A DNA stretch of 64,000 bases, from assembly GCF_029227915.1 (NCBI RefSeq), contig NC_079888.1, positions 992,001 to 1,056,000 on the forward strand, given 5' to 3'. This document shows, in pieces, positions 13,001-25,859 of this stretch (position 1 is its first letter; the number at the start of each line of letters is the position of its first letter). The notes beneath the pieces are model-generated. The model ran no database searches. It saw nothing but the letters and a program-made list of their open reading frames with translations, and was not told the origin of the DNA. Source of the DNA: Hydractinia symbiolongicarpus. Lineage: Eukaryota; Cnidaria; Hydrozoa; Anthoathecata; Hydractiniidae. The translations under genes and the position numbers were made by a program.

Positions 13001-15262
13001 ACAATCGTTGTAACTCAAACGGATTGACACCGTTAGAAAGTCAATGAAATGTAGTTTTTGAAACTGTCTCTATTTCTTCAGCGCGAACTAGCGCCTAGGA
13101 TTGGTCCCACAGTAAAAAATGCCTTATTTATCTAAATTTTTAAATAAAGCGCTACCACAGGGTGCAGTGTAATCGTTGAGTTCCGGCAATCATGTGGAGT
13201 TAAAAAGAATGTTATTTCTTGGAGTTCAATTGGCCCATTTATCACATTTATAAGGTCACAGTCCAGAATCAGTTCAACTAAGTCCCACAGTCAATCGGTT
13301 CACCGTTAAAAGCGATACAACTTAGTAATATCGGAACAAAATCACTAAATACATGTTGATACGAATATGTGACGCAACCGTTGTAACTCAAACGGATTGA
13401 CACCTTTAAAAAGACAATGAAATGTAGTTTTTGAAACTGTCTCTATTTCTTCAGCGTGAACAAACGGCTAGGATTGGTCCCACAGTAAAAATTGACTTAT
13501 TAATCTTACTTTTTAAATGAAGCGCTACCACACCGCCCAGTGTAATCGCTGAATACCAGCAATCCTGTCAAATTAAGAAGAATGTCATTCCTTGGAGTCC
13601 AATTGGCTCATTTATCACATTTATCAGGTCACAGTCCAGAATCAGTTCAACTAAGTCCCACAGTCAATCGGTTCACCGTAAAAGCGATACAAATTAGTAA
13701 TATCGGAACAAAATCACTAAATACATGTTGGTACGAATATGTGACACGATCGTTGTAACTCAAACGGATTGACACCGTTAAAAAGTCAATGAAATGTAGT
13801 TTTTGAAACTGTCTCTATTTCTTCAGCGCGAACTAACGGCTAGGATCGGTCTCACAGTGAAAAATGACTTATTTATTCAAATTTTTATATGAAGCGCTAC
13901 CACAGGGTCCAGTGTAATCGTTGAGTTCCGGGAATCATGTCGAGTTAAAAAGAATGTTATTTCTTGGAGTCCAATTGGCTCATTTATCACATTTATAAGG
14001 TCACAGTCCAGAATCAGTTCAATTAAGTCCCACAGTCAACCGTTTCACTTTTAAAAGCGATACAACATAGTAATATCGGAAAAAATCGCTAAATACATGT
14101 TGGTACAAATATGTGAAGCAACCGTTGTAACTCAAACGGATTGACACCGTTAGAAAGTCAATGAAAGGTAGTTTTTGAAACTGTCTCTATTTCTTCGGCG
14201 TGAACTAACGGATAGGATTGTTCCCACAGTAAAAAATGACTTATTTATCGAAATTTTTAAATTAAGCGCTACCACAGGGTCCAGTGTAATCGCTGAGTTT
14301 CGGCAATCACGTCGAGTTAAAAAGAACGTTATTTCTTGGAGTCCAATTGGCTCATTTATCACATTTACCAGGTCACAGTCCAGAATCAGTTCAACTATGT
14401 CCCACAGTCAATCGGTTCACCGTTAAAAGCGATACAACTTAGTAACATCGGAACAAAATCACTAAATACATGTTGGTACGAATATGTGACACAATCGTTG
14501 TAACTGAAACGGATTGACACCGTTAGAAAGTCAATGAAAGGTAGTTTTTGAAACTGTCTCTATTTCTTCAGCGTGAACTAACGGATAGGATTGGTCTCAC
14601 AGTAAAAAATGACTTATTTATCGAAATTTTCAAATGAAGCGCTACCACAGAGTCCAGTGTAATCGTTGAGTTCCGGCAATCATGTGGAGTTAAAAAGAAT
14701 GTTATTTCTTGGAGTTCAATTGGCCCATTTATCACATTTATAAGGTCACAGTCCAGAATCAGTTCAACTAAGTCCCACAGTCAATCGGTTCACCGTTAAA
14801 AGCGATACAACTTAGTAATATCGGAACAAAATCACTAAATACATGTTGATACGAATATGTGACGCAACCGTTGTAACTCAAACGGATTGACACCGTTAGA
14901 AAGTCAATGAAATGTAGTTTTTGAAACTGTCTCTATTTCTTCAGCGCGAACTAGCGCCTAGGATTGGTCCCACAGTAAAAAATGCCTTATTTATCTAAAT
15001 TTTTAAATAAAGCGCTACCACAGGGTGCAGTGTAATCGTTGAGTTCCGGCAATCATGTGGAGTTAAAAAGAATGTTATTTCTTGGAGTTTAATTGGCCCA
15101 TTTATCACATTTATAAGGTCACAGTCCAGAATCAGTTCAATTAAGTCCCACAGTCAATCGTTTCACTTTTAAAAGCGATACAACATAGTAATATCGGAAA
15201 AAATCGCTAAATACATGTTGGTACAAATATGTGAAGCAACCGTTGTAACTCAAACGGATTGA
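10041..15262. repeat. 8-monomer higher-order repeat, 2984-bp period
   Basis: The monomer order from 10041 is M2 M3 M4 M5 M6 M2 M1 M1', and from 13025 it restarts as M2 M3 M4 M5 M6 M2. The offset is 2984 bp. For example the M5 frames begin at 11191 and 14175, and the caccgtaaaagcg variant (one T missing) recurs at about 10690 and 13674. The second copy stays parallel to the first until about 15135, inside its sixth monomer. There the 3' half switches to M4-type sequence (acatagtaat, gtacaaatatgtgaag) and an M5 follows directly. M1' at about 12654 is itself a chimera of an M4 front and an M1 body. Confidence 0.85.
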
Positions 15263-16748
15263 CACCGTTAGAAAGTCAATGAAAGGTAGTTTTTGAAACT
15301 GTCTCTATTTCTTCGGCGTGAACTAACGGATAGGATTGTTCCCACAGTAAAAAATGACTTATTTATCGAAATTTTTAAATTAAGCGCTACCACAGGGTCC
15401 AGTGTAATCGCTGAGTTTCGGCAATCACGTCGAGTTAAAAAGAATGTTATTTCTTGGAGTCCAATTGGCTCATTTATCACATTTATCAGGTCACAGTCCA
15501 GAATCAGTTCAACTATGTCCCACAGTCAATCGGTTCACCGTTAAAAGCGATACAACTTAGTAATATCGGAACAAAATCACCAAATACATGTTGATACGAA
15601 TATGTGACGCAACCGTTGTAACTCAAACGGATTGACACCTTTAAAAAGACAATGAAATGTAGTTTTTGAAACTGTCTCTATTTCTTCAGCGTGAACAAAC
15701 GGCTAGGATTGGTCCCACAGTAAAAATTGACTTATTAATCTTACTTTTTAAATGAAGCGCTACCACACCGCCCAGTGTAATCGCTGAGTACCAGCAATCC
15801 TGTCAAATTAAGAAAAATGTCATTCCTTGGAGTCCAATTGGCTCATTTATCACATTTATCAGGTCACAGTCCAGAATCAGTTCAACTACGTCCCACAGTC
15901 AATCGGTTCACCGTTAAAAGCGATACAACTTAGTAATATCGGAACAAAATCACTAAATACATGTTGGTACGATTATGTGACACAATCATTGTAACTCAAA
16001 CGGATTGACACCGTTAGAAAGTCAATGAAATGTAGTTTTTGAAACTGTCTCTATTTCTTCAGCGCGAACTAGCGCCTAGGATTGGTCTCACAGTAAAAAA
16101 TGACTTATTTATCTAAATTTTTAAATAAACCGCTACCACAGGGTGCAGTGTAATCGTTGAGTTCCGGCAATCATGTGGAGTTAAAAAGAATGTTATTTCT
16201 TGGAGTTTAATTGGCCCATTTATCACATTTATAAGTTCACAGTCCAGAATCAGTTCAACTAAGTCCCACAGTAAATCGGTTCACCGTTAAAAGCGATACA
16301 ACTTAGTAATATCGGAACAAAATCACTAAATACATGTTGGTACGAATATGTGACACGATCGTTGTAACTCAAACGGATTGACACCGTTAAAAAGTCAATG
16401 AAATGTAGTTTTTGAAACTGTCTCTATTTCTTCAGCGCGAACTAACGGCTAGGATTGGTCCCACAGTGAAAAATGACTTATTTATCTAAATTTTTATATG
16501 AAGCGCTACCACAGGGTCCAGTGTAGTCGTTGAGTTCCGGGAATCATGTCGAGTTAAAAAGAATGTTATTTCTTGGAGTCCAATTGGCTCATTTATCACA
16601 TTTATAAGGTCACAGCTTAGAATCAGTTCAATTAAGTCCCACAGTCAATCGTTTCACTTTTAAAAGCGATACAACATAGTAATATCGGAAAAAATCGCTA
16701 AATACATGTTGGTACAAATATGTGAAGCAACCGTTGTAACTCAAACGG

Positions 16749-16771
16749 ATTGACACCGTTAGAAAGTCAAT
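16749..16771. other. Inverted repeat ATTGAC-N11-GTCAAT in the monomer
   Basis: Perfect 6-bp arms with an 11-base spacer around caccgttagaaa. It is present in monomers that carry gttagaaagtcaatg and broken in those with ttaaaaagacaatg, where only 4-bp arms remain. It could be a weak hairpin or a dimeric protein site. Short arms like these also arise by chance in a 373-bp unit, so no function is claimed. Confidence 0.35.
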
Positions 16772-17038
16772 GAAAGGTAGTTTTTGAAACTGTCTCTATT
16801 TCTTCGGCGTGAACTAACGGATAGGATTGTTCCCACAGTAAAAAATGACTTATTTATCGAAATTTTTAAATTAAGCGCTACCACAGGGTCCAGTGTAATC
16901 GCTGAGTTTCGGCAATCACGTCGAGTTAAAAAGAATGTTATTTCTTGGAGTCCAATTGGCTCATTTATCACATTTATCAGGTCACAGTCCAGAATCAGTT
17001 CAACTATGTCCCACAGTCAATCGGTTCACCGTTAAAAG

Positions 17039-17059
17039 CGATACAACTTAGTAATATCG
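17039..17059. other. Inverted repeat CGATA-N11-TATCG in the monomer
   Basis: 5-bp arms flank caacttagtaa. The arms are intact in most copies with agtaatatcgg and broken in those with agtaacatcgg or agtaatagcgg. The spacer has the same length (11) as in the inverted repeat at 16749-16771. A structure or binding site is possible but unproven. Confidence 0.3.
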
Positions 17060-17076
17060 AAACAAAATCACTAAAT

Positions 17077-17096
17077 ACATGTTGGTACGAATATGT
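17077..17096. other. Imperfect 20-bp dyad centred on GTAC
   Basis: The 20 bases run from ACAT to ATGT around a central GTAC; six of eight arm positions pair outside the core. This region (acatgttggtacgaatatgt) is one of the most conserved stretches of the monomer across all subfamilies in both halves of the window, whereas the segment 100-250 bp downstream is highly variable. It is a reasonable candidate for a sequence-specific binding site. Confidence 0.35.
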
Positions 17097-20000
17097 GACA
17101 CAATCGTTGTAACTCAAACGGATTGACACCTTTAAAAAGACAATGAAATGTAGTTTTTGAAACTGTCTCTATTTCTTCAGCGTGAACAAACGGCTAGGAT
17201 TGGTCCCACAGTAAAAATTGACTTATTAATCTTACTTTTTAAATGAAGCGCTACCACACCGCCCAGTGTAATCGCTGAATACCAGCAATCCTGTCAAATT
17301 AAGAAGAATGTCATTCCTTGGAGTCCAATTGGCTCATTTATCACATTTATCAGGTCACAGTCCAGAATCAGTTCAACTAAGTCCCACAGTCAATCGGTTC
17401 ACCGTTAAAAGCGATTCAACTTAGTAATATCGGAACAAAATCACTAAATACATGTTGATACGAATATGTGACGCAACCGTTGTAACTCAAACGGATTGAC
17501 ACCTTTAAAAAGACAATGAAATGTAGTTTTTGAAACTGTCTCTATTTCTTCAGCGTGAACACACGGCTAGGATTGGTCCCACAGTAAAAATTGACTTATT
17601 AATCTTACTTTTTAAATGAAGCGCTACCACACCGCCCAGCGCAATCGCTGAATACCAGCAATCCTGTCAAATTAAGAAGAATGTCATTCCTTGGAGTCCA
17701 ATTGGCTCATTTATCACATTTATCAGGTCACAGTCCAGAATCAGTTCAACTAAGTCCCACAGTCAATCGGTTCACCGTTAAAAGCGATACAAATTAGTAA
17801 TATCGGAACAAAATCACTAAATATATGTTGGTACGAATATGTGACACAATCGTTGTAACTCAAACGGATTGACACCGTTAGAAAGTCAATGAAATGTAGT
17901 TTTTGAAACTGTCTCTATTTCTTCAGCGCGAACTAGCGCCTAGGATTGGTCCCACAGTAAAAAATGCCTTATTTATCTAAATTTTTAAATAAAGCGCTAC
18001 CACAGGGTGCAGTGTAATCGTTGAGTTCCGGCAATCATGTGGAGTTAAAAAGAATGTTATTTCTTGGAGTTTAATTGGCCCATTTATCACATTTATAAGG
18101 TCACAGTCCAGAATCAGTTCAACTAAGTCCCACAGTCAATCGGTTCACCGTTAAAAGCGATACAACTTAGTAATATCGGAACAAAATCACTAAATACATG
18201 TTGATACGAATATGTGACGCAACCGTTGTAACTCAAACGGATTGACATCTTTAAAAAGACAATGAAATGTAGTTTTTGAAACTGTCTCTATTTCTTCAGC
18301 GTGAACAAACGGCTAGGATTGGTCCCACAGTAAAAAATGACTTATTAATGTTACTTTTTAAATGAAGCAGTACCACACCGCCCAGTGTATTCGCTGAGTA
18401 CCAGCAATCCTGTCAAATTAAGAAGAATGTCATATCCTTGGAGTCCAATTGGCTGATTTATCACATCTATAAGGTCACAGTCCAGAATTAGTTCAATTAA
18501 GTCCCACAGTCAACCGTTTCACTTTTAAAAGCGATACAACTTAGTAATATCGGAACAAAATCACTAAATTCATGTTGGTACGAATATGTGACACAATCGT
18601 TGTAACTCAAACGGATTGACACCGTTAGAAAGTCAATGAAATGTAGTTTTTGAAACTGTCTCTATTTCTTCAGCGCGAACTAGCGCCTAGGATTGGTCCC
18701 ACAGTAAAAAATGCCTTATTTATCTAAATTTTTAAATAAAGCGCTACCACAGAGTCCAGTGTAATCGTTGAGTTCCGGCAATCATGTGGAGTTAAAAAGA
18801 ATGTTATTTCTTGGAGTTCAATTGGCCCATTTATCACATTTATAAGGTCTCAGTCCAGAATCAGTTCAACTAAGTCCCACAGTCAATCGGTTCACCGTTA
18901 AAAGCGATACAACTTAGTAATATCGGAACAAAATCACTAAATACATGTTGATACGAATATGTGACGCAACCGTTGTAACTCAAACGGATTGACACCTTTA
19001 AAAAGACAATGAAATGTAGTTTTTGAAACTGTCTCTATTTCTTCAGCGTGAACAAACGGCTAGGATTGGTCCCACAGTAAAAATTGACTTATTAATCTTA
19101 CTTTTTAAATGAAGCGCTACCACACCGCCCAGTGTAATCGCTGAATACCAGCAATCCTGTCAAATTAAGAAGAATGTCATTCCTTGGAGTCCAATTGGCT
19201 CATTTATCACATTTATCAGGTCACAGTCCAGAATCAGTTCAACTAAGTCCCACAGTCAATCGGTTCACCGTTAAAAGCGATACAAATTAGTAATATCGGA
19301 ACAAAATCACTAAATACATGTTGGTACGAATATGTGACACGATCGTTGTAACTCAAACGGATTGACACCGTTAAAAAGTCAATGAAATGTAGTTTTTGAA
19401 ACTGTCTCTATTTCTTCAGCGCGAACTAACGGCTAGGATTGGTCTCACAGTGAAAAATGACTTATTTATCTAAATTTTTATATGAAGCGCTACCACAGGG
19501 TCCAGTGTAATCGTTGAGTTCCGGGAATCATGTCGAGTTAAAAAGAATGTTATTTCTTGGAGTCCAATTGGCTCATTTATCACATTTATAAGGTCACAGT
19601 CCAGAATCAGTTCAATTAAGTCCCACAGTCAACCGTTTCACTTTTAAAAGCGATACAACATAGTAATATCGGAAAAAATCGCTAAATACATGTTGGTACA
19701 AATATGTGAAGCAACCGTTGTAACTCAAACGGATTGACACCGTTAGAAAGTCAATGAAAGGTAGTTTTTGAAACTGTCTCTATTTCTTCGGCGTGATCTA
19801 ACAGATAGGATTGTTCCCACAGTAAAAAATGACTTATTTATCGAAATTTTTAAATTAAGCGCTACCACAGGGTCCAGTGTAATCGCTGAGTTTCGGCAAT
19901 CACGTCGAGTTAAAAAGAATGTTATTTCTTGGAGTCCAATTGGCTCATTTATCACATTTATCAGGTCACAGTCCAGAATCAGTTCAAATATGTCCCACAG

Positions 20001-22717
20001 TCAATCGGTTCACCGTTAAAAGCGATACAACTTAGTAACATCGGAACAAAATCACTAAATACATGTTGGTACGAATATGTGACACAATCGTTGTAACTGA
20101 AACGGATTGACACCGTTAGAAAGTCAATGAAAGGTAGTTTTTGAAACTGTCTCTATTTCTTCAGCGTGAACTAACGGATAGGATTGGTCTCACAGTAAAA
20201 AATGACTTATTTATCGAAATTTTTAAATTAAGCGCTACCACAGGGTCCAGTGTAATCGCTGAGTTTCGGCAATCACGTCGAGTTAAAAAGAATGTTATTT
20301 CTTGGAGTTCAATTGGCCCATTTATCACATTTACCAGGTCACAGTCCAGAATCAGTTCAACTATGTCCCACAGTCAATCGGTTCACCGTTAAAAGCGATA
20401 CAACTTAGTAACATCGGAACAAAATCACTAAATACATGTTGATACGAATATGTGACGCAACCGTTGTAACTCAAACGGATTGACACCGTTAGAAAGTCAA
20501 TGAAATGTAGTTTTTGAAACTGTCTCTATTTCTTCAGCGCGAACTAGCGCCTAGGATTGGTCCCACAGTAAAAAATGCCTTATTTATCTAAATTTTTAAA
20601 TAAAGCGCTACCACAGGGTGCAGTGTAATCGTTGAGTTCCGGCAATCATGTGGAGTTAAAAAGAATGTTATTTCTTGGAGTTTAATTGGCCCATTTATCA
20701 CATTTATAAGGTCACAGTCCAGAATCAGTTCAACTAAGTCCCACAGTCAATCGGTTCACCGTTAAGAGCGATACAACTTAGTAATATCGGAACAAAATCA
20801 CTAAATACATGTTGATACGAATATATGACGCAACCGTTGTAACTCAAACGGATTGACATCTTTAAAAGACAATGAAATGTAGTTTTTGAAACTGTCTCTA
20901 TTTCTTCAGCGTGAACAAACGGCTAGGATTGGTCCCACAGTAAAAAATGACTTATTAATGTTACTTTTCAAATGAAGCAGTACCACACCGCCCAGTGTAT
21001 TCGCTGAGTACCAGCAATCCTGTCAAATTAAGAAGAGTGTCATATCCTTGGAGTCCAATTGGCTGATTTATCACATTTATCAGGTCACAGTCCAGAATCA
21101 GTTCAACTAAGTCCCACAGTCAATCGGTTCACCGTTAAAAGCGATACAACTTAGTAATATCGGAACAAAATCACTAAATACATGTTGGTACGAATATGTG
21201 ACACGATCGTTGTAACTCAAACGGATTGACACCGTTAAAAAGTCAATGAAATGTAGTTTTTGAAACTGTCTCTATTTCTTCAGCGCGAACTAACGGCTAC
21301 GATTGGTCTCACAGTGAAAAATGACTTATTTATCTAAATTTTTATATGAAGCGCTACCACAGGGTCCAGTGTAATCGTTGAGTTCCGGGAATCATGTCGA
21401 GTTAAAAAGAATGTTATTTCTTGGAGTCCAATTGGCTCATTTATCACATTTATAAGGTCACAGTCCAGAATCAGTTCAATTAAGTCCCACAGTCAAGCGT
21501 TTCACTTTTAAAAGCGATACAACATAGTAATATCGGAAAAAATCGCTAAATACATGTTGGTACAAATATGTGAAGCAACCGTTGTAACTCAAACGGATTG
21601 ACACCGTTAGAAAGTCAATGAAAGGTAGTTTTTGAAACTGTCTCTATTTCTTCGGCGTGAACTAACGGATAGGATTGTTCCCACAGTAAAAAATGACTTA
21701 TTTATCGAAATTTTTAAATTAAGCGCTACCACAGGGTCCAGTGTAATCGCTGAGTTTCGGCAATCACGTCGAGTTAAAAAGAATGTTATTTCTTGGAGTC
21801 CAATTGGCTCATTTATCACATTTATCAGGTCACAGTCCAGAATCAGTTCAACTATGTCCCACAGTCAATCGGTTCACCGTTAAAAGCGATACAACTTAGT
21901 AATATCGGAACAAAATCACCAAATACATGTTGATACGAATATGTGACGCAACCGTTGTAACTCAAACGGATTGACACCTTTAAAAAGACAATGAAATGTA
22001 GTTTTTGAAACTGTCTCTATTTCTTCAGCGTGAACAAACGGCTAGGATTGGTCCCACAGTAAAAATTGACTTATTAATCTTACTTTTTAAATGAAGCGCT
22101 ACCACACCGCCCAGTGTAATCGCTGAGTACCAGCAATCCTGTCAAATTAAGAAAAATGTCATTCCTTGGAGTCCAATTGGCTCATTTATCACATTTATCA
22201 GGTCACAGTCCAGAATCAGTTCAACTACGTCCCACAGTCAATCGGTTTACCGTTAAAAGCGATACAACTTAGTAATATCGGAACAAAATCACTAAATACA
22301 TGTTGGTACGATTATGTGACACAATCATTGTAACTCAAACGGATTGACACCGTTAGAAAGTCAATGAAATGTAGTTTTTGAAACTGTCTCTATTTCTTCA
22401 GCGCGAACTAGCGCCTAGGATTGGTCCCACAGTAAAAAATGACTTATTTATCTAAATTTTTAAATAAACCGCTACCACAGGGTGCAGTGTAATCGTTGAG
22501 TTCCGGCAATCATGTGGAGTTAAAAAGAATGTTATTTCTTGGAGTTTAATTGGCCCATTTATCACATTTATAAGGTCACAGTCCAGAATCAGTTCAACTA
22601 AGTCCCACAGTCAATCGGTTCACCGTTAAAAGCGATACAACTTAGTAATATCGGAACAAAATCACTAAATACATGTTGGTACGAATATGTGACACGATCG
22701 TTGTAACTCAAACGGAT

Positions 22718-22877
22718 TGACACCGTTAAAAAGTCAATGAAAGGTAGTTTTTGAAACTGTCTCTATTTCTTCGGCGTGAACTAACGGATAGGATTGTTCC
22801 CACAGTAAAAATTGAACAAAATCACTAAATACATGTTGGTACGAATATGTGACACGATCGTTGTAACTCAAACGGAT
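22718..22877. repeat. Truncated 160-bp satellite monomer (213-bp internal deletion)
   Basis: This is the only grossly shortened monomer I found in the core. Its front is M5-like (cttcggcgtgaactaacgg, ggattgttccc), then cacagtaaaaattga runs straight into acaaaatcactaaatac, a position normally about 213 bp further on. The join at about 22814-22816 shares two bases (GA) with both parents, so it may have formed by microhomology. The next monomer begins normally at 22878. The deletion explains why neighbouring M5 copies at 21632 and 23283 are 1651 bp apart, not a whole number of monomers. Confidence 0.9.
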
Positions 22878-25859
22878 TGACACCGTTAAAAAGTCAATGA
22901 AATGTAGTTTTTGAAACTGTCTCTATTTCTTCAGCGCGAACTAACGGCTAGGATTGGTCCCACAGTGAAAAATGACTTATTTATCTAAATTTTTATATGA
23001 AGCGCTACCACAGGGTCCAGTGTAATCGTTGAGTTCCGGGAATCATGTCGAGTTAAAAAGAATGTTATTTCTTGGAGTCCAATTGGCTCATTTATCACAT
23101 TTATAAGGTCACAGTCCAGAATCAGTTCAATTAAGTCCCACAGTCAATCGTTTCACTTTTAAAAGCGATACAACATAGTAATATCGGAAAAAATCGCTAA
23201 ATACATGTTGGTACAAATATGTGAAGCAACCGTTGTAACTCAAACGGATTGACACCGTTAGAAAGTCAATGAAAGGTAGTTTTTGAAACTGTCTCTATTT
23301 CTTTGGCGTGAACTAACGGATAGGATTGTTCCCACAGTAAAAAATGACTTATTTATCGAAATTTTTAAATTAAGCGCTACCACAGGGTCCAGTGTAATCG
23401 CTGAGTTTCGGCAATCACGTCGAGTTAAAAAGAATGTTATTTCTTGGAGTCCAATTGGCTCATTTATCACATTTATCAGGTCACAGTCCAGAATCAGTTC
23501 AACTATGTCCCACAGTCAATCGGTTCACCGTTAAAAGCGATACAACTTAGTAATATCGAAACAAAATCACTAAATACATGTTGGTACGAATATGTGACAC
23601 AATCGTTGTAACTCAAACGGATTGACACCTTTAAAAAGACAATGAAATGTAGTTTTTGAAACTGTCTCTATTCCTTCAGCGTGAACAAACGGCTAGGATT
23701 GGTCCCACAGTAAAAATTGACTTATTAATCTTACTTTTTAAATGAAGCGCTACCACACCGCCCAGTGTAATCGCTGAATACCAGCAATCCTGTCAAATTA
23801 AGAAGAATGTCATTCCTTGGAGTCCAATTGGCTCATTTATCACATTTATCAGGTCACAGTCCAGAATCAGTTCAACTAAGTCCCACAGTCAATCGGTTCA
23901 CCGTTAAAAGCGATACAAATTAGTAATATCGGAACAAAATCACTAAATACATGTTGGTACGAATATGTGACACGATCGTTGTAACTCAAACGGATTGACA
24001 CCGTTAAAAAGTCAATGAAAGGTAGTTTTTGAAACTGTCTCTATTTCTTCGGCGTGAACTAACGGATAGGATTGTTCCCACAGTGAAAAATGACTTATTT
24101 ATCTAAATTTTTATATGAAGCGCTACCACAGGGTCCAGTGTAATCGTTGAGTTCCGGGAATCATGTCGAGTTAAAAAGAATGTTATTTCTTGGAGTCCAA
24201 TTGGCTCATTTATCACATTTATAAGGTCACAGTCCAGAATCAGTTCAATTAAGTCCCACAGTCAACCGTTTCACTTTTAAAAGCGATACAACATAGTAAT
24301 ATCGGAAAAAATCGCTAAATACATGTTGGTACAAATATGTGAAGCAACCGTTGTAACTCAAACGGATTGACACCGTTAGAAAGTCAATGAAATGTAGTTT
24401 TTGAAACTGTCTCTATTTCTTCGGCGTGAACTAACGGATAGGATTGTTCCCACAGTAAAAAATGACTTATTTATCGAAATTTTTAAATTAAGCGCTACCA
24501 CAGGGTCCAGTGTAATCGCTGAGTTTCGGCAATCACGTCGAGTTAAAAAGAATGTTATTTCTTGGAGTCCAATTGGCTCATTTATCACATTTACCAGGTC
24601 ACAGTCCAGAATCAGTTCAACTATGTCCCACAGTCAATCGGTTCACCGTTAAAAGCGATACAACTTAGTAACATCGGAACAAAATCACTAAATACATGTT
24701 GGTACGATTATGTGACACAATCATTGCAACTCAAACGGATTGACACCGTTAGAAAGTCAATGAAATGTAGTTTTTGAAACTGTCTCTATTTCTTCAGCGC
24801 GAACTAGCGCCTAGGATTGGTCCCACAGTAAAAAATGACTTATTTATCTAAATTTTTAAATAAACCGCTACCACAGGGTGCAGTGTAATCGTTGAGTTCC
24901 GGCAATCATGTGGAGTTAAAAAGAATGTTATTTCTTGGAGTTTAATTGGCCCATTTATCACATTTATAAGGTCACAGTCCAGAATCAGTTCAACTAAGTC
25001 CCACAGTCAATCGGTTCACCGTTAAAAGCGATACAACTTAGTAATATCGAAACAAAATCACTAAATACATGTTGGTACGAATATGTGACACGATCGTTGT
25101 AACTCAAACGGATTGACACCGTTAAAAAGTCAATGAAATGTAGTTTTTGAAACTGTCTCTATTTCTTCAGCGCGAACTAACGGCTAGGATTGGTCCCACA
25201 GTAAAAAATGACTTATTTATCGAAATTTTTAAATTAAGCGCTACCACAGGGTCCAGTGTAATCGCTGAGTTTCGGCAATCACGTCGAGTTAAAAAGAATG
25301 TTATTTCTTGGAGTCCAATTGGCTCATTTATCACATTTACCAGGTCACAGTCCAGAATCAGTTCAACTATGTCCCACAGTCAATCGGTTCACCGTTAAAA
25401 GCGATACAACTTAGTAACATCGGAACAAAATCACTAAATACATGTTGGTACGATTATGTGACACAATCATTGCAACTCAAACGGATTGACACCGTTAGAA
25501 AGTCAATGAAATGTAGTTTTTGAAACTGTCTCTATTTCTTCAGCGCGAACTAGCGCCTAGGATTGGTCCCACAGTAAAAAATGACTTATTTATCTAAATT
25601 TTTAAATAAACCGCTACCACAGGGTGCAGTGTAATCGTTGAGTTCCGGCAATCATGTGGAGTTAAAAAGAATGTTATTTCTTGGAGTTTAATTGGCCCAT
25701 TTATCACATTTATAAGGTCACAGTCCAGAATCAGTTCAACTAAGTCCCACAGTCAATCGGTTCACCGTTAAAAGCGATACAACTTAGTAATATCGAAACA
25801 AAATCACTAAATACATGTTGGTACGAATATGTGACACGATCGTTGTAACTCAAACGGAT

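Larger units (their letters stand above)
16751..17123. repeat. Reference satellite monomer (373 bp, type M5)
   Basis: This is one complete monomer chosen to describe the unit. It starts at tgacaccgttag (16751) and the next copy starts at 17124. It is A+T-rich by eye, with a long T/A-rich patch near 16845-16875. Three short inverted repeats sit in it or at its edges: 16749-16771, 17039-17059 and 17077-17096. This M5 variant lacks the stop codons that most other monomers carry around tatctaa or tatcttaa, so an 83-codon frame (16784-17035, TTG start) is open on + and a 70-codon frame on -. I consider both fortuitous. I do not recognise the monomer as a known satellite or as derived from a tRNA, 5S or other RNA gene. 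Confidence 0.9.

Noticed and set aside
16759-16971. 70-codon open frame on - in the same monomers
   Set aside because: It overlaps the + frame almost fully and varies with the DNA rather than keeping a protein; it is best explained as a shadow of the repeat.
16784-17035. 83-codon open frame on + (and its many copies) as a real gene
   Set aside because: It begins at a TTG in the satellite, has no promoter or other gene signals, shows no recognisable domain, and is open mainly in M5-type and a few other monomers. Most monomers carry a TAA in the same place. The sequence is shared because the DNA repeat is homogenised.
16751-17123. CENP-B box in the monomer
   Set aside because: I looked for the TTCG-N4-A-N2-CGGG core on both strands of several monomer types and saw none.
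16751-17123. RNA polymerase III internal promoter (A and B boxes), i.e. a tRNA-derived repeat
   Set aside because: ggttcaccgtt and tggctcattta resemble parts of B and A boxes only loosely, in the wrong order and spacing; no tRNA fold is visible.
24562-24777. 71-codon + frame crossing a monomer boundary, also at 25308 and 26426
   Set aside because: It exists only where an M5 is followed by an M7-type junction with particular single-base variants; it spans two repeats and has no coding features.
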